From positions 1-28,800 of the forward strand of contig CAYVMX010000014.1 in the NCBI GenBank assembly GCA_964452725.1: a DNA stretch of 28,800 nt, in the 5' to 3' direction. Below the pieces are notes generated by a model, which did no database searches, was not told the origin of the DNA, and worked only from the letters and a program-made list of their open reading frames with translations. The DNA is from CAYVMX01 sp964452725. GTDB taxonomy: Bacteria > Patescibacteriota > Gracilibacteria > JAHISY01. A program made the position numbers and the translations under genes. Shown here piece after piece: positions 17,216-24,849 of this stretch (within the stretch, counting starts at the first letter, position 1; each line of letters starts with the position of its first letter).

Positions 17216-17857
17216 ATGACTGATTTAATACTCTTTGGCATGCAGGGCAGCGGCAAAGGTACACAAGGACAAATCCTCGCAGAAAAACTCAATGCCGAAA
17301 TCTTTGAAATGGGTGGACAGCTCCGCCGTCTCGCCACAGAAGACAGCGACCTCGCCAAAAAAGTCAAAGCAATCATGGAAGCAGGCAACCTCGTACCAAC
17401 TGAGGTCATCATGGAGATCGTCACAGCCTTCGTCAGTGCACTACCGAGCGACCAGACTGTGATCTTCGACGGGATCCCTCGTAGTGAAGATCAGCGCGTA
17501 CAATTCGAATCAGCTGTCAGTGGAGCAGGTCGCCAACCACTAGCTGTGTATATCAAACTCACTCGTGAAGAAGCGCTCAAACGACTCCTTGGTCGTCGCA
17601 CTTGTAGCGTCTGCAAGATGATCTACGGCGCAAAGGATAATCTAGCCACAGGCGCCGCTTGTCCTGCCTGTGGTGGCGAGCTAAAGGTACGAGCAGATGA
17701 CACAGAAGAAGCAATCCAAACCAGACTAGCGACCTACGAGCGCGAAACACTACCTGTGATCGAACAATACCGCAGTGAGGAGCGCCTGATCGAAGTCGAC
17801 GGCACACAGAGTGTAGCAATCGTGACAGAATCTATTCTCAAAGCCTTGAAGAATTAA
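17216..17857 (+). CDS. adk: Adenylate kinase (zinc-type)
   Basis: A 213-residue nucleoside monophosphate kinase interconverting AMP+ATP and 2 ADP. The P-loop is FGMQGSGKGTQ (residues 7-17). The NMP-binding region contains GGQLRRLATE and the sequence DGIPRSEDQ, and the LID has ligands C130, C133, C149 and C152 in a structural zinc ribbon (CSVCKMIYG and CPACGG). The start is ATG at 17216 (MTDLILFGMQG). Longer versions would extend back into alaS with no family resemblance. The P-loop has Gln where most adenylate kinases have Pro, which should not prevent function. It ends 16 nt from the convergent cyclophilin gene, with no terminator visible. Confidence 0.95.
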   Translation: MTDLILFGMQGSGKGTQGQILAEKLNAEIFEMGGQLRRLATEDSDLAKKVKAIMEAGNLVPTEVIMEIVTAFVSALPSDQTVIFDGIPRSEDQRVQFESAVSGAGRQPLAVYIKLTREEALKRLLGRRTCSVCKMIYGAKDNLATGAACPACGGELKVRADDTEEAIQTRLATYERETLPVIEQYRSEERLIEVDGTQSVAIVTESILKALKN

Positions 17858-17873
17858 ACTGCTGACTAAAAAA

Positions 17874-18641
17874 CTACTTATCGGCTACTTCAAATACCTC
17901 GACCTTTTCCAGCACCACGTCAGTAATCGGCTTGTCTAGCGCTCCACGCTCAACTGTCGCGATAGTATCGACCGTCTCCAGACCAGCGAAGACTTGACCA
18001 AAAACCGTGTGCTTGCCATCGAGCCAAGGAGTACCATCCTCTGCTTGAACAATGAAAAACTGACTACCATTGGTATTGGCTCCGCGATTTGCCATACTGA
18101 GTGCTCCGCGTAGATTGCTCAGCTGAGGAGTAAATTCATCTGTGAAATCCTTACCCCAGATACTTTTACCACCTGTACCTGTACCAGTCGGATCACCGCC
18201 CTGAATCATAAAGTTGGGGATTACGCGGTGAAAAATCAAACCATCGTAGTAGCCACGCTCTACGAGTCCAGTGAAATTTTCAACTGTCTTGGGAGTCTGC
18301 TCTGGAAAGAGCTTGATCCAAATGTCACCTTCACTTGTAGTAAAGTGTGCGACTGTATCACCTACGACAGGACAAGCAGTTTGGAGGGGACCTGCGACCA
18401 AACAATCGGTGGTCGGGAAATCAGTGAGAGCGATAGTGTCAGCCATAGTAGTAGGGTTAGGGGTAGGACAAGCAGCAAATTCACAGTCAGGTGCGACCCG
18501 ACCAACACTAGAACCATCAGAGCAAACTTTGGCATCTGTCGCACAAAAAACTGTTTCTTTGGTCGGTTCTTGGACTGCACCATTGAAGCAACCTGTCAGG
18601 AAGACAGTAAAGGCAAGTGAAAGTAAAAGGAATTTACGCAT
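17874..18641 (-). CDS. Cyclophilin-type peptidyl-prolyl isomerase, lipoprotein
   Basis: A 255-residue protein with a lipoprotein signal peptide (lipobox FLTGC, C18). Residues about 30-60 form a cysteine-patterned segment, FCATDAKVCSDGSSVGRVAP then CEFAACP, a small motif seen in many Patescibacteria surface proteins. The cyclophilin domain covers about 92-250: VENFTGLVERGYYDGLIFHRVIPNFMIQGGDP, then NGSQFFIVQ and LDGKHTVFGQV. The catalytic FHRVIPNFMIQGG signature is intact, so prolyl cis-trans isomerase activity outside the membrane is likely. It is the last gene in a block with the CNNM protein and another lipoprotein, 19 AT-rich nt after the latter. Confidence 0.93.
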   Translation of the reverse strand: MRKFLLLSLAFTVFLTGCFNGAVQEPTKETVFCATDAKVCSDGSSVGRVAPDCEFAACPTPNPTTMADTIALTDFPTTDCLVAGPLQTACPVVGDTVAHFTTSEGDIWIKLFPEQTPKTVENFTGLVERGYYDGLIFHRVIPNFMIQGGDPTGTGTGGKSIWGKDFTDEFTPQLSNLRGALSMANRGANTNGSQFFIVQAEDGTPWLDGKHTVFGQVFAGLETVDTIATVERGALDKPITDVVLEKVEVFEVADK

Positions 18642-18660
18642 AATAAAAAATTAAATTATT

Positions 18661-19419
18661 CTATTGTTCTGCCGCCCAGACACCCTCGAGTAAGATCTCA
18701 CCAAATCCGAAGTCATCTAGCCCATCAGCCTGCCGTCGAATCATGATCCGCTCGTAGTCAGCGAGCTCGGTAGATTTGTCTGCCAAGACAAATGAAGCAA
18801 ACTCGGTAGCAGGATCGCTCGCCAGTGGACCCAACAGTACGGTGTCATAAGGCTCTACTCGCAACGCCCAGACATTGTAGACCTCAGATTCACCTAGCAG
18901 TGGTAAATCCTTGGCAGTGATATTGAGATCGAGACCAACACTATCGTAGCTCAGCGCGCCACCACCCTGGACTATACCAGTGTCAGTCTTTAGATCAATC
19001 GTAAAACTTGAGACTGTGAGCGTACAACTACCATCATAATAAGTTTGGTCAGGACATTCACTACCAGTTTTGGTATTGAGACAAAAACCCTCTCCCTCGG
19101 GGAACTCTCCACCACGCCACTCATACTTGAAACCATCTTGAACACACTTGCTAGCAGGTCCATTGGGCACATCTATCAAGTCACCATTTTCATCTACAGG
19201 TGCAGGCGGAATATCGAATTCGGTACAAGAAACTTGTCCATCCTCGCCACAAAAACACGTATTGGAGCCATCTTTAGCTGGTATATTACCAGCTCCGACT
19301 GCATAATTCTCGCCATTGTATTCACACGAAACAATCGGGCGCAGTAGCTGAATATCACTAGCACAAGCTGTGAGCAGTAGTGCAAAACCAATGGCTAAGA
19401 TGGGTAGTGGTTTAAACAT
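18661..19419 (-). CDS. Cysteine-rich lipoprotein with VWC/pacifastin-like and DUF333-like motifs
   Basis: A 252-residue predicted lipoprotein (lipobox LLTAC, C19). Residues about 32-68 have the pattern CEYNGENY, G, P, DG-NTCFCGEDGQVSCTE, like small disulfide-bonded VWC or pacifastin modules. Residues about 86-131 (GPASKCVQDG then GEGFCLNTKTGSECPDQTYY then DGSC) match the DUF333 pattern (putative hemolysin). The remaining 120 residues look beta-rich (YNVWALRVEP, then ADYERIMIRRQAD, then GEILLEGVW), reminiscent of a small beta-sandwich. Specific function is unknown. It starts 10 nt after the CNNM gene on the same strand and precedes the cyclophilin lipoprotein. The family calls are by eye. Confidence 0.75.
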   Translation of the reverse strand: MFKPLPILAIGFALLLTACASDIQLLRPIVSCEYNGENYAVGAGNIPAKDGSNTCFCGEDGQVSCTEFDIPPAPVDENGDLIDVPNGPASKCVQDGFKYEWRGGEFPEGEGFCLNTKTGSECPDQTYYDGSCTLTVSSFTIDLKTDTGIVQGGGALSYDSVGLDLNITAKDLPLLGESEVYNVWALRVEPYDTVLLGPLASDPATEFASFVLADKSTELADYERIMIRRQADGLDDFGFGEILLEGVWAAEQ

Positions 19420-19429
19420 TTGGTTGTAA

Positions 19430-20671
19430 CTAAAGTTTTTCGATTTTTACTTTCTTAATCTTGTGTCCGGTAATCCCTTCAATCGTCAGCTCTGCTGAAC
19501 CAAAACGGATTTTATCATCTTTCTTGGGTAAACGTCCGAGCTTCTCTAGTAAAAGAAAAGCGAGATTCTTACTTTCAAATTCACCAGTAGAGAGTTTGGT
19601 TTCTAATTTATCATCAATCTCAGTCAGCTGAGTATCAGCTGGCGCGAGCAATGTACGACTGTTGAGTCTTTCGACAATATCCTCAGGAATATCCTCTTCA
19701 TCTTCGATCTCACCGACGATCTCTTCAAGTAGATCCTCTAGTGTGACGAGTCCGAGCGTACCACCGTGCTCATCGACGACTATCGCCAGATGTACCCGCC
19801 GCGATTTAAATTCTTGGAAGAGGCTACGAATCGGACGCGAAGCCGGTGTAAAAATTGGCTTGGACTCGATCAACCCACCCACAGGCTGATCTGCCTTGCT
19901 GCGGTGCTCGAGGATATCCCGCAGAGAGACGATACCCTGTACTTTGTCGATTGTCTCATCATAGACTGGTAAGCGACTATGACTGTGAGCGATGAAGTAT
20001 TCTGTCGCCTCACGGATAGTTTTATTTTGCTCCAAGGCTTTTATCGCTACACGAGGTGTCATCACCTCTTCGACACGCGTATCGGTGAATTCTAATATAT
20101 TCTGGATCATTTCTTGCTCGTGGTGCTTGATCTCACCCTCCTCTGTACCGATCTCCACTGCCGCAAGTAGCTCTTCTTCCGTCATACTCCTCACTGGTTT
20201 ATCTACCCCAACGGCATGGAAAAGTTTTTCAAATGACCAGTTAATCGGTGTGAGGAGCTTTTCTAATAAAAAAAGTGGATAAGCAATGAAACTCGCAAAA
20301 CTGACAGCATGTCGCTGGGCAAAACCTTTGGGTACGATCTCACCAAAAACTAAGATCGCAATCGTCACTCCGCCCGTAGCGATCCCCAGACCAGCCGAAC
20401 CAAAAAATTGTGTTGCGATCACCGTCGCTAGCCCAGCTGTAAAAATATTAACCAGATTATTGCCGATCAAGATCGTCGTCAACAAACGGTGTGGGCGACT
20501 TTTGAGCTTGGTGATCAAATCAGTCGCACGTCCGGGTCGTTCTTCTCTGAGCGCACGCACTTTGGCCGGTGAGAGACTCACAAAAGCCACCTCTGCTGCC
20601 GAAAAGAAAGCTGAGAGGAGCAGGAGTCCTGTAAAAACGAGATAGATAATCGGTCCAGGGTCTTCGTCCAT
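19430..20671 (-). CDS. CNNM/CorC-type membrane protein with CBS pair (HlyC/CorC family)
   Basis: A 413-residue protein with three parts. The first is an N-terminal DUF21/CNNM membrane domain (about 1-150), with FFSAAEVAFVSLSPAKVR, LIGNNLVNI and FGEIVPKGFA. The second is a CBS-domain pair (about 200-320), with VMTPRVAIKAL and SRLPVYDETIDKVQGIVSLRDIL. The third is a C-terminal CorC_HlyC domain (about 335-410). Relatives transport or sense Mg2+ and other divalent cations; the hemolysin label is historical. It appears to head a unit with two lipoprotein genes, and an extended -10 TGCTAAACT lies 11 nt before its ATG. pyrG is upstream on the same strand. Confidence 0.92.
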   Translation of the reverse strand: MDEDPGPIIYLVFTGLLLLSAFFSAAEVAFVSLSPAKVRALREERPGRATDLITKLKSRPHRLLTTILIGNNLVNIFTAGLATVIATQFFGSAGLGIATGGVTIAILVFGEIVPKGFAQRHAVSFASFIAYPLFLLEKLLTPINWSFEKLFHAVGVDKPVRSMTEEELLAAVEIGTEEGEIKHHEQEMIQNILEFTDTRVEEVMTPRVAIKALEQNKTIREATEYFIAHSHSRLPVYDETIDKVQGIVSLRDILEHRSKADQPVGGLIESKPIFTPASRPIRSLFQEFKSRRVHLAIVVDEHGGTLGLVTLEDLLEEIVGEIEDEEDIPEDIVERLNSRTLLAPADTQLTEIDDKLETKLSTGEFESKNLAFLLLEKLGRLPKKDDKIRFGSAELTIEGITGHKIKKVKIEKL

Positions 20672-20682
20672 TGGTATCCGCT

Positions 20683-20691
20683 AGTTTAGCA
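20683..20691 (-). promoter_or_regulatory. Extended -10 of the CNNM gene
   Basis: On the minus strand TGCTAAACT lies 11 nt before the ATG at 20671, between that gene and the pyrG stop. It predicts a leader of only a few nucleotides. Confidence 0.5.
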
Positions 20692-20708
20692 GGATCGAAC
20701 GTAAAAGC

Positions 20709-22319
20709 CTACTTCGCCGCCGCCCGGACGAACCCGAGGAAGAGCGGATGCGGACGAAATGGACGTGACAGAAACTCCGGATGAGCCTGTGTACCGACCA
20801 TGAAGGGATGTCCTTTGACCTCACTAATCTCTACCAAATTTGCCTCTGGATTGACACCAGCAATCCTCAAACCAGCCTGCTCAAAGGCAGCACGGTAGTC
20901 ATTGTTTACCTCGTAGCGATGACGGTGACGCTCGTGGACAGTCTTGACACCATAGAGCTTGCGAGCGAGCGAACCTGCAGCTAGCTCGCATTTGTAAGCA
21001 CCGAGACGCATCGTCCCACCTTTGCGCTTGATATTACGCTGCTCGGCGATGAAGTTGATCACTGGATCGGGAGTCTGAGCATCAAACTCTTCAGAATTAG
21101 CATTACTTAGCCCGAGCACATTACGTGCGAACTCGATCACAAGGATTTGCATACCGAGGCACAATCCGAGATACGGTACTTTGTTTTTACGAGCATACTT
21201 AGCTGCGAGGATTTTGCCTTCTATGCCACGAGTGCCGAAACCCCCCGGCACAAGGATCCCAGCTGCCGATTTGAGTTTTTTCCATTCGGGGCTTTTGGGG
21301 TGTACCAGCTTGTCACTATCTACCCAAATAATCTTTACTTCGCGCTTACTCGCCAGTGCAGCACTCTTGAGTGCCTCATTGACAGAGATATATGCATCGT
21401 CGAGATCAGTATACTTACCCGCTGCTGCGATTGTAAGTAGTTTTTTGGGCTGCTGGTAGGCTTTTTGGAGGTTCTGCCAAGCAGTAAGCTTTGGTTTACG
21501 TCTTGGTAAGTTTAGTTTTTCTTCTACGAGTTTGGTGATTCCACTAGATTCGAGATTGAGTGGCACTTCGTAAATACTACACACTGTCGGAGCTGGTATC
21601 ACTGCCTCCTGCTCGACATCACAAAAATGTGCAATCTTGTGGAGTAATTTTTTTTCAATCTCTTGATCTGCTCGTGCTAGGATAATATCTGGCGAAATAC
21701 CAATCCGTCGCAAATCACGGACACTAGCTTGTGTCGGCTTAGTCTTGAGCTCCTTACTAGCAGCGAGATATGGCAGCAGCGTGAGATGAACAAAAAGCGT
21801 ATTTTTCTCACCCAACTTGTGTCGCAACTGACGAATCGCCTCAAGGAATGGTTCGCCTTCGATATCACCAACCGTACCACCAATCTCGACGATCACTATA
21901 TCTGCCTTGCTTACCTTACCTGCTGCACGAATCTTGGCTTGAATAGCCTGAGTAATGTGCGGGATAATTTGAATCGTACCACCAAGATAATCACCATGTC
22001 GCTCTTTTTCCAGTACTTCGGCGTAGATTTTACCTGAGCTGACAGAGCTTTCTTTACTTAGCGGTGCATCAATGAAGCGCTCGTAATGCCCGAGATCTAG
22101 ATCGGTCTCAGCCCCATCGTCTGTGACGAAGACCTCACCGTGTTGAAACGGCGACATTGTACCAGGATCGACGTTGAGATAGGGATCTAGTTTGATGGTA
22201 AAGACTTTGAACCCAGCCGATTTCAAAAGCGCACCGATACTAGCGGCAGCGATCCCCTTGCCCAGACTAGAGCAGACTCCTCCAGTGACGAAGATGTACT
22301 TCGTAGGATTTGGCAACAA
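20709..22319 (-). CDS. pyrG: CTP synthase
   Basis: A 536-residue enzyme that aminates UTP to CTP using glutamine. The synthetase domain starts KYIFVTGGVCSSLGKGIAAAS, with the P-loop in it. It includes DPYLNVDPGTMSPFQHGEVFVTDDGAETDLDLGHYERF. The glutaminase domain contains GGFGTRGIEGK, the nucleophile motif LGLCLGMQ and the C-terminal catalytic HPE (QAHPEFLSRP). Length is typical. The start appears to be TTG at 22319 (the next codon is also TTG). No ATG fits, since the conserved N-terminus begins within eight residues. Confidence 0.96.
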   Translation of the reverse strand: MLPNPTKYIFVTGGVCSSLGKGIAAASIGALLKSAGFKVFTIKLDPYLNVDPGTMSPFQHGEVFVTDDGAETDLDLGHYERFIDAPLSKESSVSSGKIYAEVLEKERHGDYLGGTIQIIPHITQAIQAKIRAAGKVSKADIVIVEIGGTVGDIEGEPFLEAIRQLRHKLGEKNTLFVHLTLLPYLAASKELKTKPTQASVRDLRRIGISPDIILARADQEIEKKLLHKIAHFCDVEQEAVIPAPTVCSIYEVPLNLESSGITKLVEEKLNLPRRKPKLTAWQNLQKAYQQPKKLLTIAAAGKYTDLDDAYISVNEALKSAALASKREVKIIWVDSDKLVHPKSPEWKKLKSAAGILVPGGFGTRGIEGKILAAKYARKNKVPYLGLCLGMQILVIEFARNVLGLSNANSEEFDAQTPDPVINFIAEQRNIKRKGGTMRLGAYKCELAAGSLARKLYGVKTVHERHRHRYEVNNDYRAAFEQAGLRIAGVNPEANLVEISEVKGHPFMVGTQAHPEFLSRPFRPHPLFLGFVRAAAK

Positions 22320-22326
22320 GGAAATT

Positions 22327-22349
22327 AATCTAACAGGAGGATTTTAACA
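22327..22349 (-). promoter_or_regulatory. Candidate pyrG promoter -10 elements
   Basis: Two candidates on the minus strand: an extended -10 TGTTAAAAT at 22341-22349 (short leader of about 15 nt) and TAGATT at 22327-22332, 7 nt before the TTG start (leaderless). No Shine-Dalgarno is visible before the start codon. Confidence 0.4.
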
Positions 22350-22373
22350 CATAGTTCGAGATAACATATTCTT

Positions 22374-22382
22374 TGCTAAACT
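22374..22382 (+). promoter_or_regulatory. Extended -10 of proS (leaderless)
   Basis: TGCTAAACT with -10 TAAACT at 22377-22382, 8 nt before the ATG at 22391. An upstream in-frame TTG overlaps this motif and is therefore unlikely to be translated. Confidence 0.55.
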
Positions 22383-22390
22383 CTGTCTCG

Positions 22391-23611
22391 ATGAAACTCT
22401 CTACATCTCTATCTAGCACAAGCAAAACTACCTCACACGACGAAGGTAGCGTAAATGCGAAACTACTAACCCAAGCTGGCTTTGTAAAAAAAGAAATGGC
22501 AGGTGTCTACAGCTACCTCCCCTTCGGTTTGCGCGTACTGATGAAGATCCAGCAGATCGTGCGAGAAGAAATGAATGCTGTCGATGGACAGGAAATCCTC
22601 ATGCCAGCAATCACACCCCTAGCCAACTGGAAAACTACTGGACGTGACAACGTAGACATCGCTTACAAACCAGATGAAAAAACTATCCTCGGCTGGAGTC
22701 ACGAAGAAATGATCACGCCCATTGCCAAGCAACGAATCAAATCTTATCGTGATCTACCTTTTGCGGCGTATCAAATCCAAACGAAGTTTCGTAATGAACC
22801 CCGTGCCAAAAGTGGACTACTACGTGGACGTGAGTTTGGTATGAAAGACATGTACTCTTTCCACGCTAGCCAAGCTGACCTAGATCAATACTATGAACGA
22901 GTAAAACAAGCTTATTTCAAGGTGTTTGAACGTTGTGACCTGAAAGCATATCTCGTCGAAGCCCTCGGTGGGGAATTTACCCAGAAGCGCAGCCACGAGT
23001 TCCAAGTGCTCACCGAAGCAGGTGAGGACAAGATCCTCGTCTGTGATCAGTGTGACCTCGCGTGGAACAGCGAACTGAAAGTAGCAAAATGTGAGAAGTG
23101 TAAGGGTAAACTCAAAGAGGAAAAAGGCGCGGAGGTAGGCAATATATTCGATCTCAGCACCCGCTACTCCGACGCTTTCGATTTGAAGTTTACCAATGCG
23201 GAAGGTAAACAACAGACTGTACTCATGGGCTGCTACGGTATCGGCATCAGCCGACTCGTAGCGACAGTAGTGGAGATCCACCACGATGACGCGGGGATAG
23301 TCTGGCCAGTGTCAGTCGCACCTTTTCAAATTCACTTAATAAGTCTGGGTAAAGATGAGACAACAGCAAAAGAGGCAGACAAACTCTACGCTGAGCTAAC
23401 TACCAAAGGTGTGGAGGTACTCTACGACGATAGAGGAAAAACCGGAGCAGGAGAAAAATTCGCTGATGCTGATCTCATCGGCTGTCCACTACGAGTAGTC
23501 GTGAGCCCGAAGACACTGGAAGCAGGCGGTGTAGAACTAAAAAAACGTAATGAAGAAAAGACTCAGATCATACCTACTGCCGAGCTACTAAAAAAATCTT
23601 GCCAAATATGA
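22391..23611 (+). CDS. proS: Proline--tRNA ligase, short form without INS editing domain
   Basis: Class II synthetase, 406 residues from ATG at 22391 (MKLSTSLSSTSK). Motifs: AGVYSYLPFGLRVLMKIQQIVREEM (motif 1 region), FRNEPRAKSGLLRGREFGMKDMYSFH (motif 2) and GCYGIGISRLVATVVE (motif 3), followed by the anticodon-binding domain (about 310-406). Standard bacterial ProRS is about 570 aa with a roughly 180-residue INS domain that hydrolyses Ala-tRNA-Pro. Here that site holds only a short segment with four cysteines (C218, C221, C234, C237), which may form a zinc ribbon. Editing of mischarged Ala is therefore probably absent or done in trans. The stop is TGA. Confidence 0.95.
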   Translation: MKLSTSLSSTSKTTSHDEGSVNAKLLTQAGFVKKEMAGVYSYLPFGLRVLMKIQQIVREEMNAVDGQEILMPAITPLANWKTTGRDNVDIAYKPDEKTILGWSHEEMITPIAKQRIKSYRDLPFAAYQIQTKFRNEPRAKSGLLRGREFGMKDMYSFHASQADLDQYYERVKQAYFKVFERCDLKAYLVEALGGEFTQKRSHEFQVLTEAGEDKILVCDQCDLAWNSELKVAKCEKCKGKLKEEKGAEVGNIFDLSTRYSDAFDLKFTNAEGKQQTVLMGCYGIGISRLVATVVEIHHDDAGIVWPVSVAPFQIHLISLGKDETTAKEADKLYAELTTKGVEVLYDDRGKTGAGEKFADADLIGCPLRVVVSPKTLEAGGVELKKRNEEKTQIIPTAELLKKSCQI

Positions 23612-23656
23612 TTCAAAATCATACAATTCGACTACTTAATTCTTAATCCTTTCCCT

Positions 23657-23854
23657 ATGCGTAAACTCCTCGCCCTCTTGGCACTCACTCCACTCCTTCT
23701 GACTGGTTGTTTTAATACCGGCAATGTCATTGATGACAGTTCATCACCAGCTGTTGAGACTCCTGGTAATCCGACTGTTGAGACTCCTGGTAATCCGGCC
23801 GAAGAGGCTGCTGAGTCTCCTACTGTCGAAGCTGTTGAACGCAGCAATCAATAG
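23657..23854 (+). CDS. Small predicted lipoprotein with Pro/Glu/Thr repeats
   Basis: A 65-residue protein with a clear lipoprotein signal (MRKLLALLALTPLLLTGC, C18). Its first mature residues, CFN, are the same as in the cyclophilin lipoprotein of this window. The mature part is acidic and low-complexity, with VETPGNPT repeated in tandem at DNA level (24-nt unit, 23751-23797). No enzyme domain is possible at this length; it may be a surface tether or spacer. It follows proS by 45 nt and is followed by a terminator. The signal peptide and terminator support a real gene; function is unknown. Confidence 0.72.
   Translation: MRKLLALLALTPLLLTGCFNTGNVIDDSSSPAVETPGNPTVETPGNPAEEAAESPTVEAVERSNQ
23751..23797 (+). 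repeat. Two tandem 24-nt units
   Basis: A 23-nt sequence (23751-23773) recurs exactly at 23775-23797, with unit length 24. It keeps the reading frame of the small lipoprotein and encodes VETPGNP twice. Confidence 0.9.
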
Positions 23855-23880
23855 TTCACAACCTATACAACTACAAAGAA

Positions 23881-23906
23881 AACCGCTCAGCTTTGGGCGG
23901 TTTTTT
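23881..23906 (+). terminator. Rho-independent terminator
   Basis: Stem AACCGCTCA with TGGGCGGTT (one G-U pair), loop GCTT, followed by a T-run ending at 23906. An A-run on the other side allows it to work for the convergent kinase gene as well. It is the only convincing intrinsic terminator seen in the window. Confidence 0.85.
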
Positions 23907-23927
23907 GTTATCAGTAAACTCGTAAAG

Positions 23928-24524
23928 TCATGTCAAACCAAAGTATCGCAGCATCAATACGACTGTACCTGCCACAAGCGGTACGATGACATTATCATTC
24001 ATGATCTGCTGATTGAAACGAATCTCCAGCGCTTCAAAAAACATAGCAATAAAAGCTGCTAAAAAAGCTTCGAATGGTTGAATAAAAAACATTGCCGCTA
24101 CTCCACCGAGCAATCCCCCCGCAAAAGTACCTTCAAAAAGTTTTTTATCAGAAAGAATGGTCTTTACGCTACCAAACGGACCAATCAGACTGCTGACACC
24201 ATCACCCAGTGCTAGGATCAAGATCGCTGCATAGGCGATATCTGGTGAGAAGAGCTGGAGTGCCAGCAATACACCGATGAAGTACGTAATCGCGCCCTTG
24301 CCCGGGCGGACGTGTTTACGCTCGAAACGATCGAGAAACCAGCTAATCACTGGTAGTCGTACAAAGACTGAGGCCCACGAAATCAGAATACCAATAATCA
24401 AAACTATAAATAAATGCCAAGAATTGATTAGTCCATTTGAAAGTAAGGCGACGAGTGTAATCCCCAGCAAGATATGAAAAAGCTGCCGCCGAATTTCGAG
24501 TGCAGTTAGTGGCATCTTGGTCAT
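23928..24524 (-). CDS. Diacylglycerol/polyprenol kinase family protein (SEC59/DGK1/VTE5-like)
   Basis: A 198-residue membrane protein with about six hydrophobic segments. Family motifs are RRQLFHILLGI near the N-terminus, ERKHVRPGKGAITYFIG in a cytoplasmic loop (about 68-85), and LALGDGVSSLIGPFG (about 104-118). This group includes CTP-dependent dolichol, diacylglycerol and phytol kinases; older annotation calls it phosphatidate cytidylyltransferase. A plausible substrate is a polyprenol, giving a polyprenyl phosphate carrier. Its ATG overlaps the TGA of the RNHCP gene (ATGA, 24521-24524), so it is translationally coupled, and a PAP2 phosphatase begins the same operon. The exact lipid substrate cannot be read from the sequence. 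Confidence 0.85.
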   Translation of the reverse strand: MTKMPLTALEIRRQLFHILLGITLVALLSNGLINSWHLFIVLIIGILISWASVFVRLPVISWFLDRFERKHVRPGKGAITYFIGVLLALQLFSPDIAYAAILILALGDGVSSLIGPFGSVKTILSDKKLFEGTFAGGLLGGVAAMFFIQPFEAFLAAFIAMFFEALEIRFNQQIMNDNVIVPLVAGTVVLMLRYFGLT

Positions 24525-24844
24525 CTAGGCAGCTTGGTTAGATCAATGATGCCCTCACAGTTATCATCTTCGGCGCACTTATTGGGCTGTTCTTTTGCAC
24601 ATTCAGTACACTCATGCACTACGATCCACTTACCGTGTTTTTGGTAGACTGCTGCTGGTCGCATCAGACCACTACACTGCGAAGCTCGATCACCTGGCAC
24701 AGTGTCATCGACATGTCGACTCCAGAGACAATGTGGACAATGATTACGGGCAGTACTCCCTGCCGGAGCTACTGCTTCACCACAGTGTCCGCAAGTAAAT
24801 CCTTGATTACCTTCGTTTTTGGAGAACATATTTTGCTTAGACAT
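24521..24844 (-). CDS. RNHCP domain-containing zinc-ribbon protein
   Basis: A 107-residue soluble protein with paired cysteines: FTCGHCGE (about 17-23), the name-giving RNHCPHCLWSRHVDD (about 33-47), SGLM with a preceding Cys, and HECTECAKEQPNKCAEDDNC near the C-terminus. This matches the RNHCP family, thought to bind zinc, function unknown. It lies between the PAP2 gene (5 nt before) and the lipid-kinase gene (4-nt overlap after), so the three are one operon. Whether it acts in lipid metabolism or is merely co-transcribed cannot be told. Confidence 0.9.
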   Translation of the reverse strand: MSKQNMFSKNEGNQGFTCGHCGEAVAPAGSTARNHCPHCLWSRHVDDTVPGDRASQCSGLMRPAAVYQKHGKWIVVHECTECAKEQPNKCAEDDNCEGIIDLTKLPR

Positions 24845-24849
24845 ATTTT

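Noticed and set aside
13681..24523. UGA=Gly recoding (Gracilibacteria/Absconditabacteria code)
   Set aside because: TGA terminates the DUF3352, alaS, proS, RNHCP and lipid-kinase genes at proper ends, and no in-frame TGA interrupts conserved domains.
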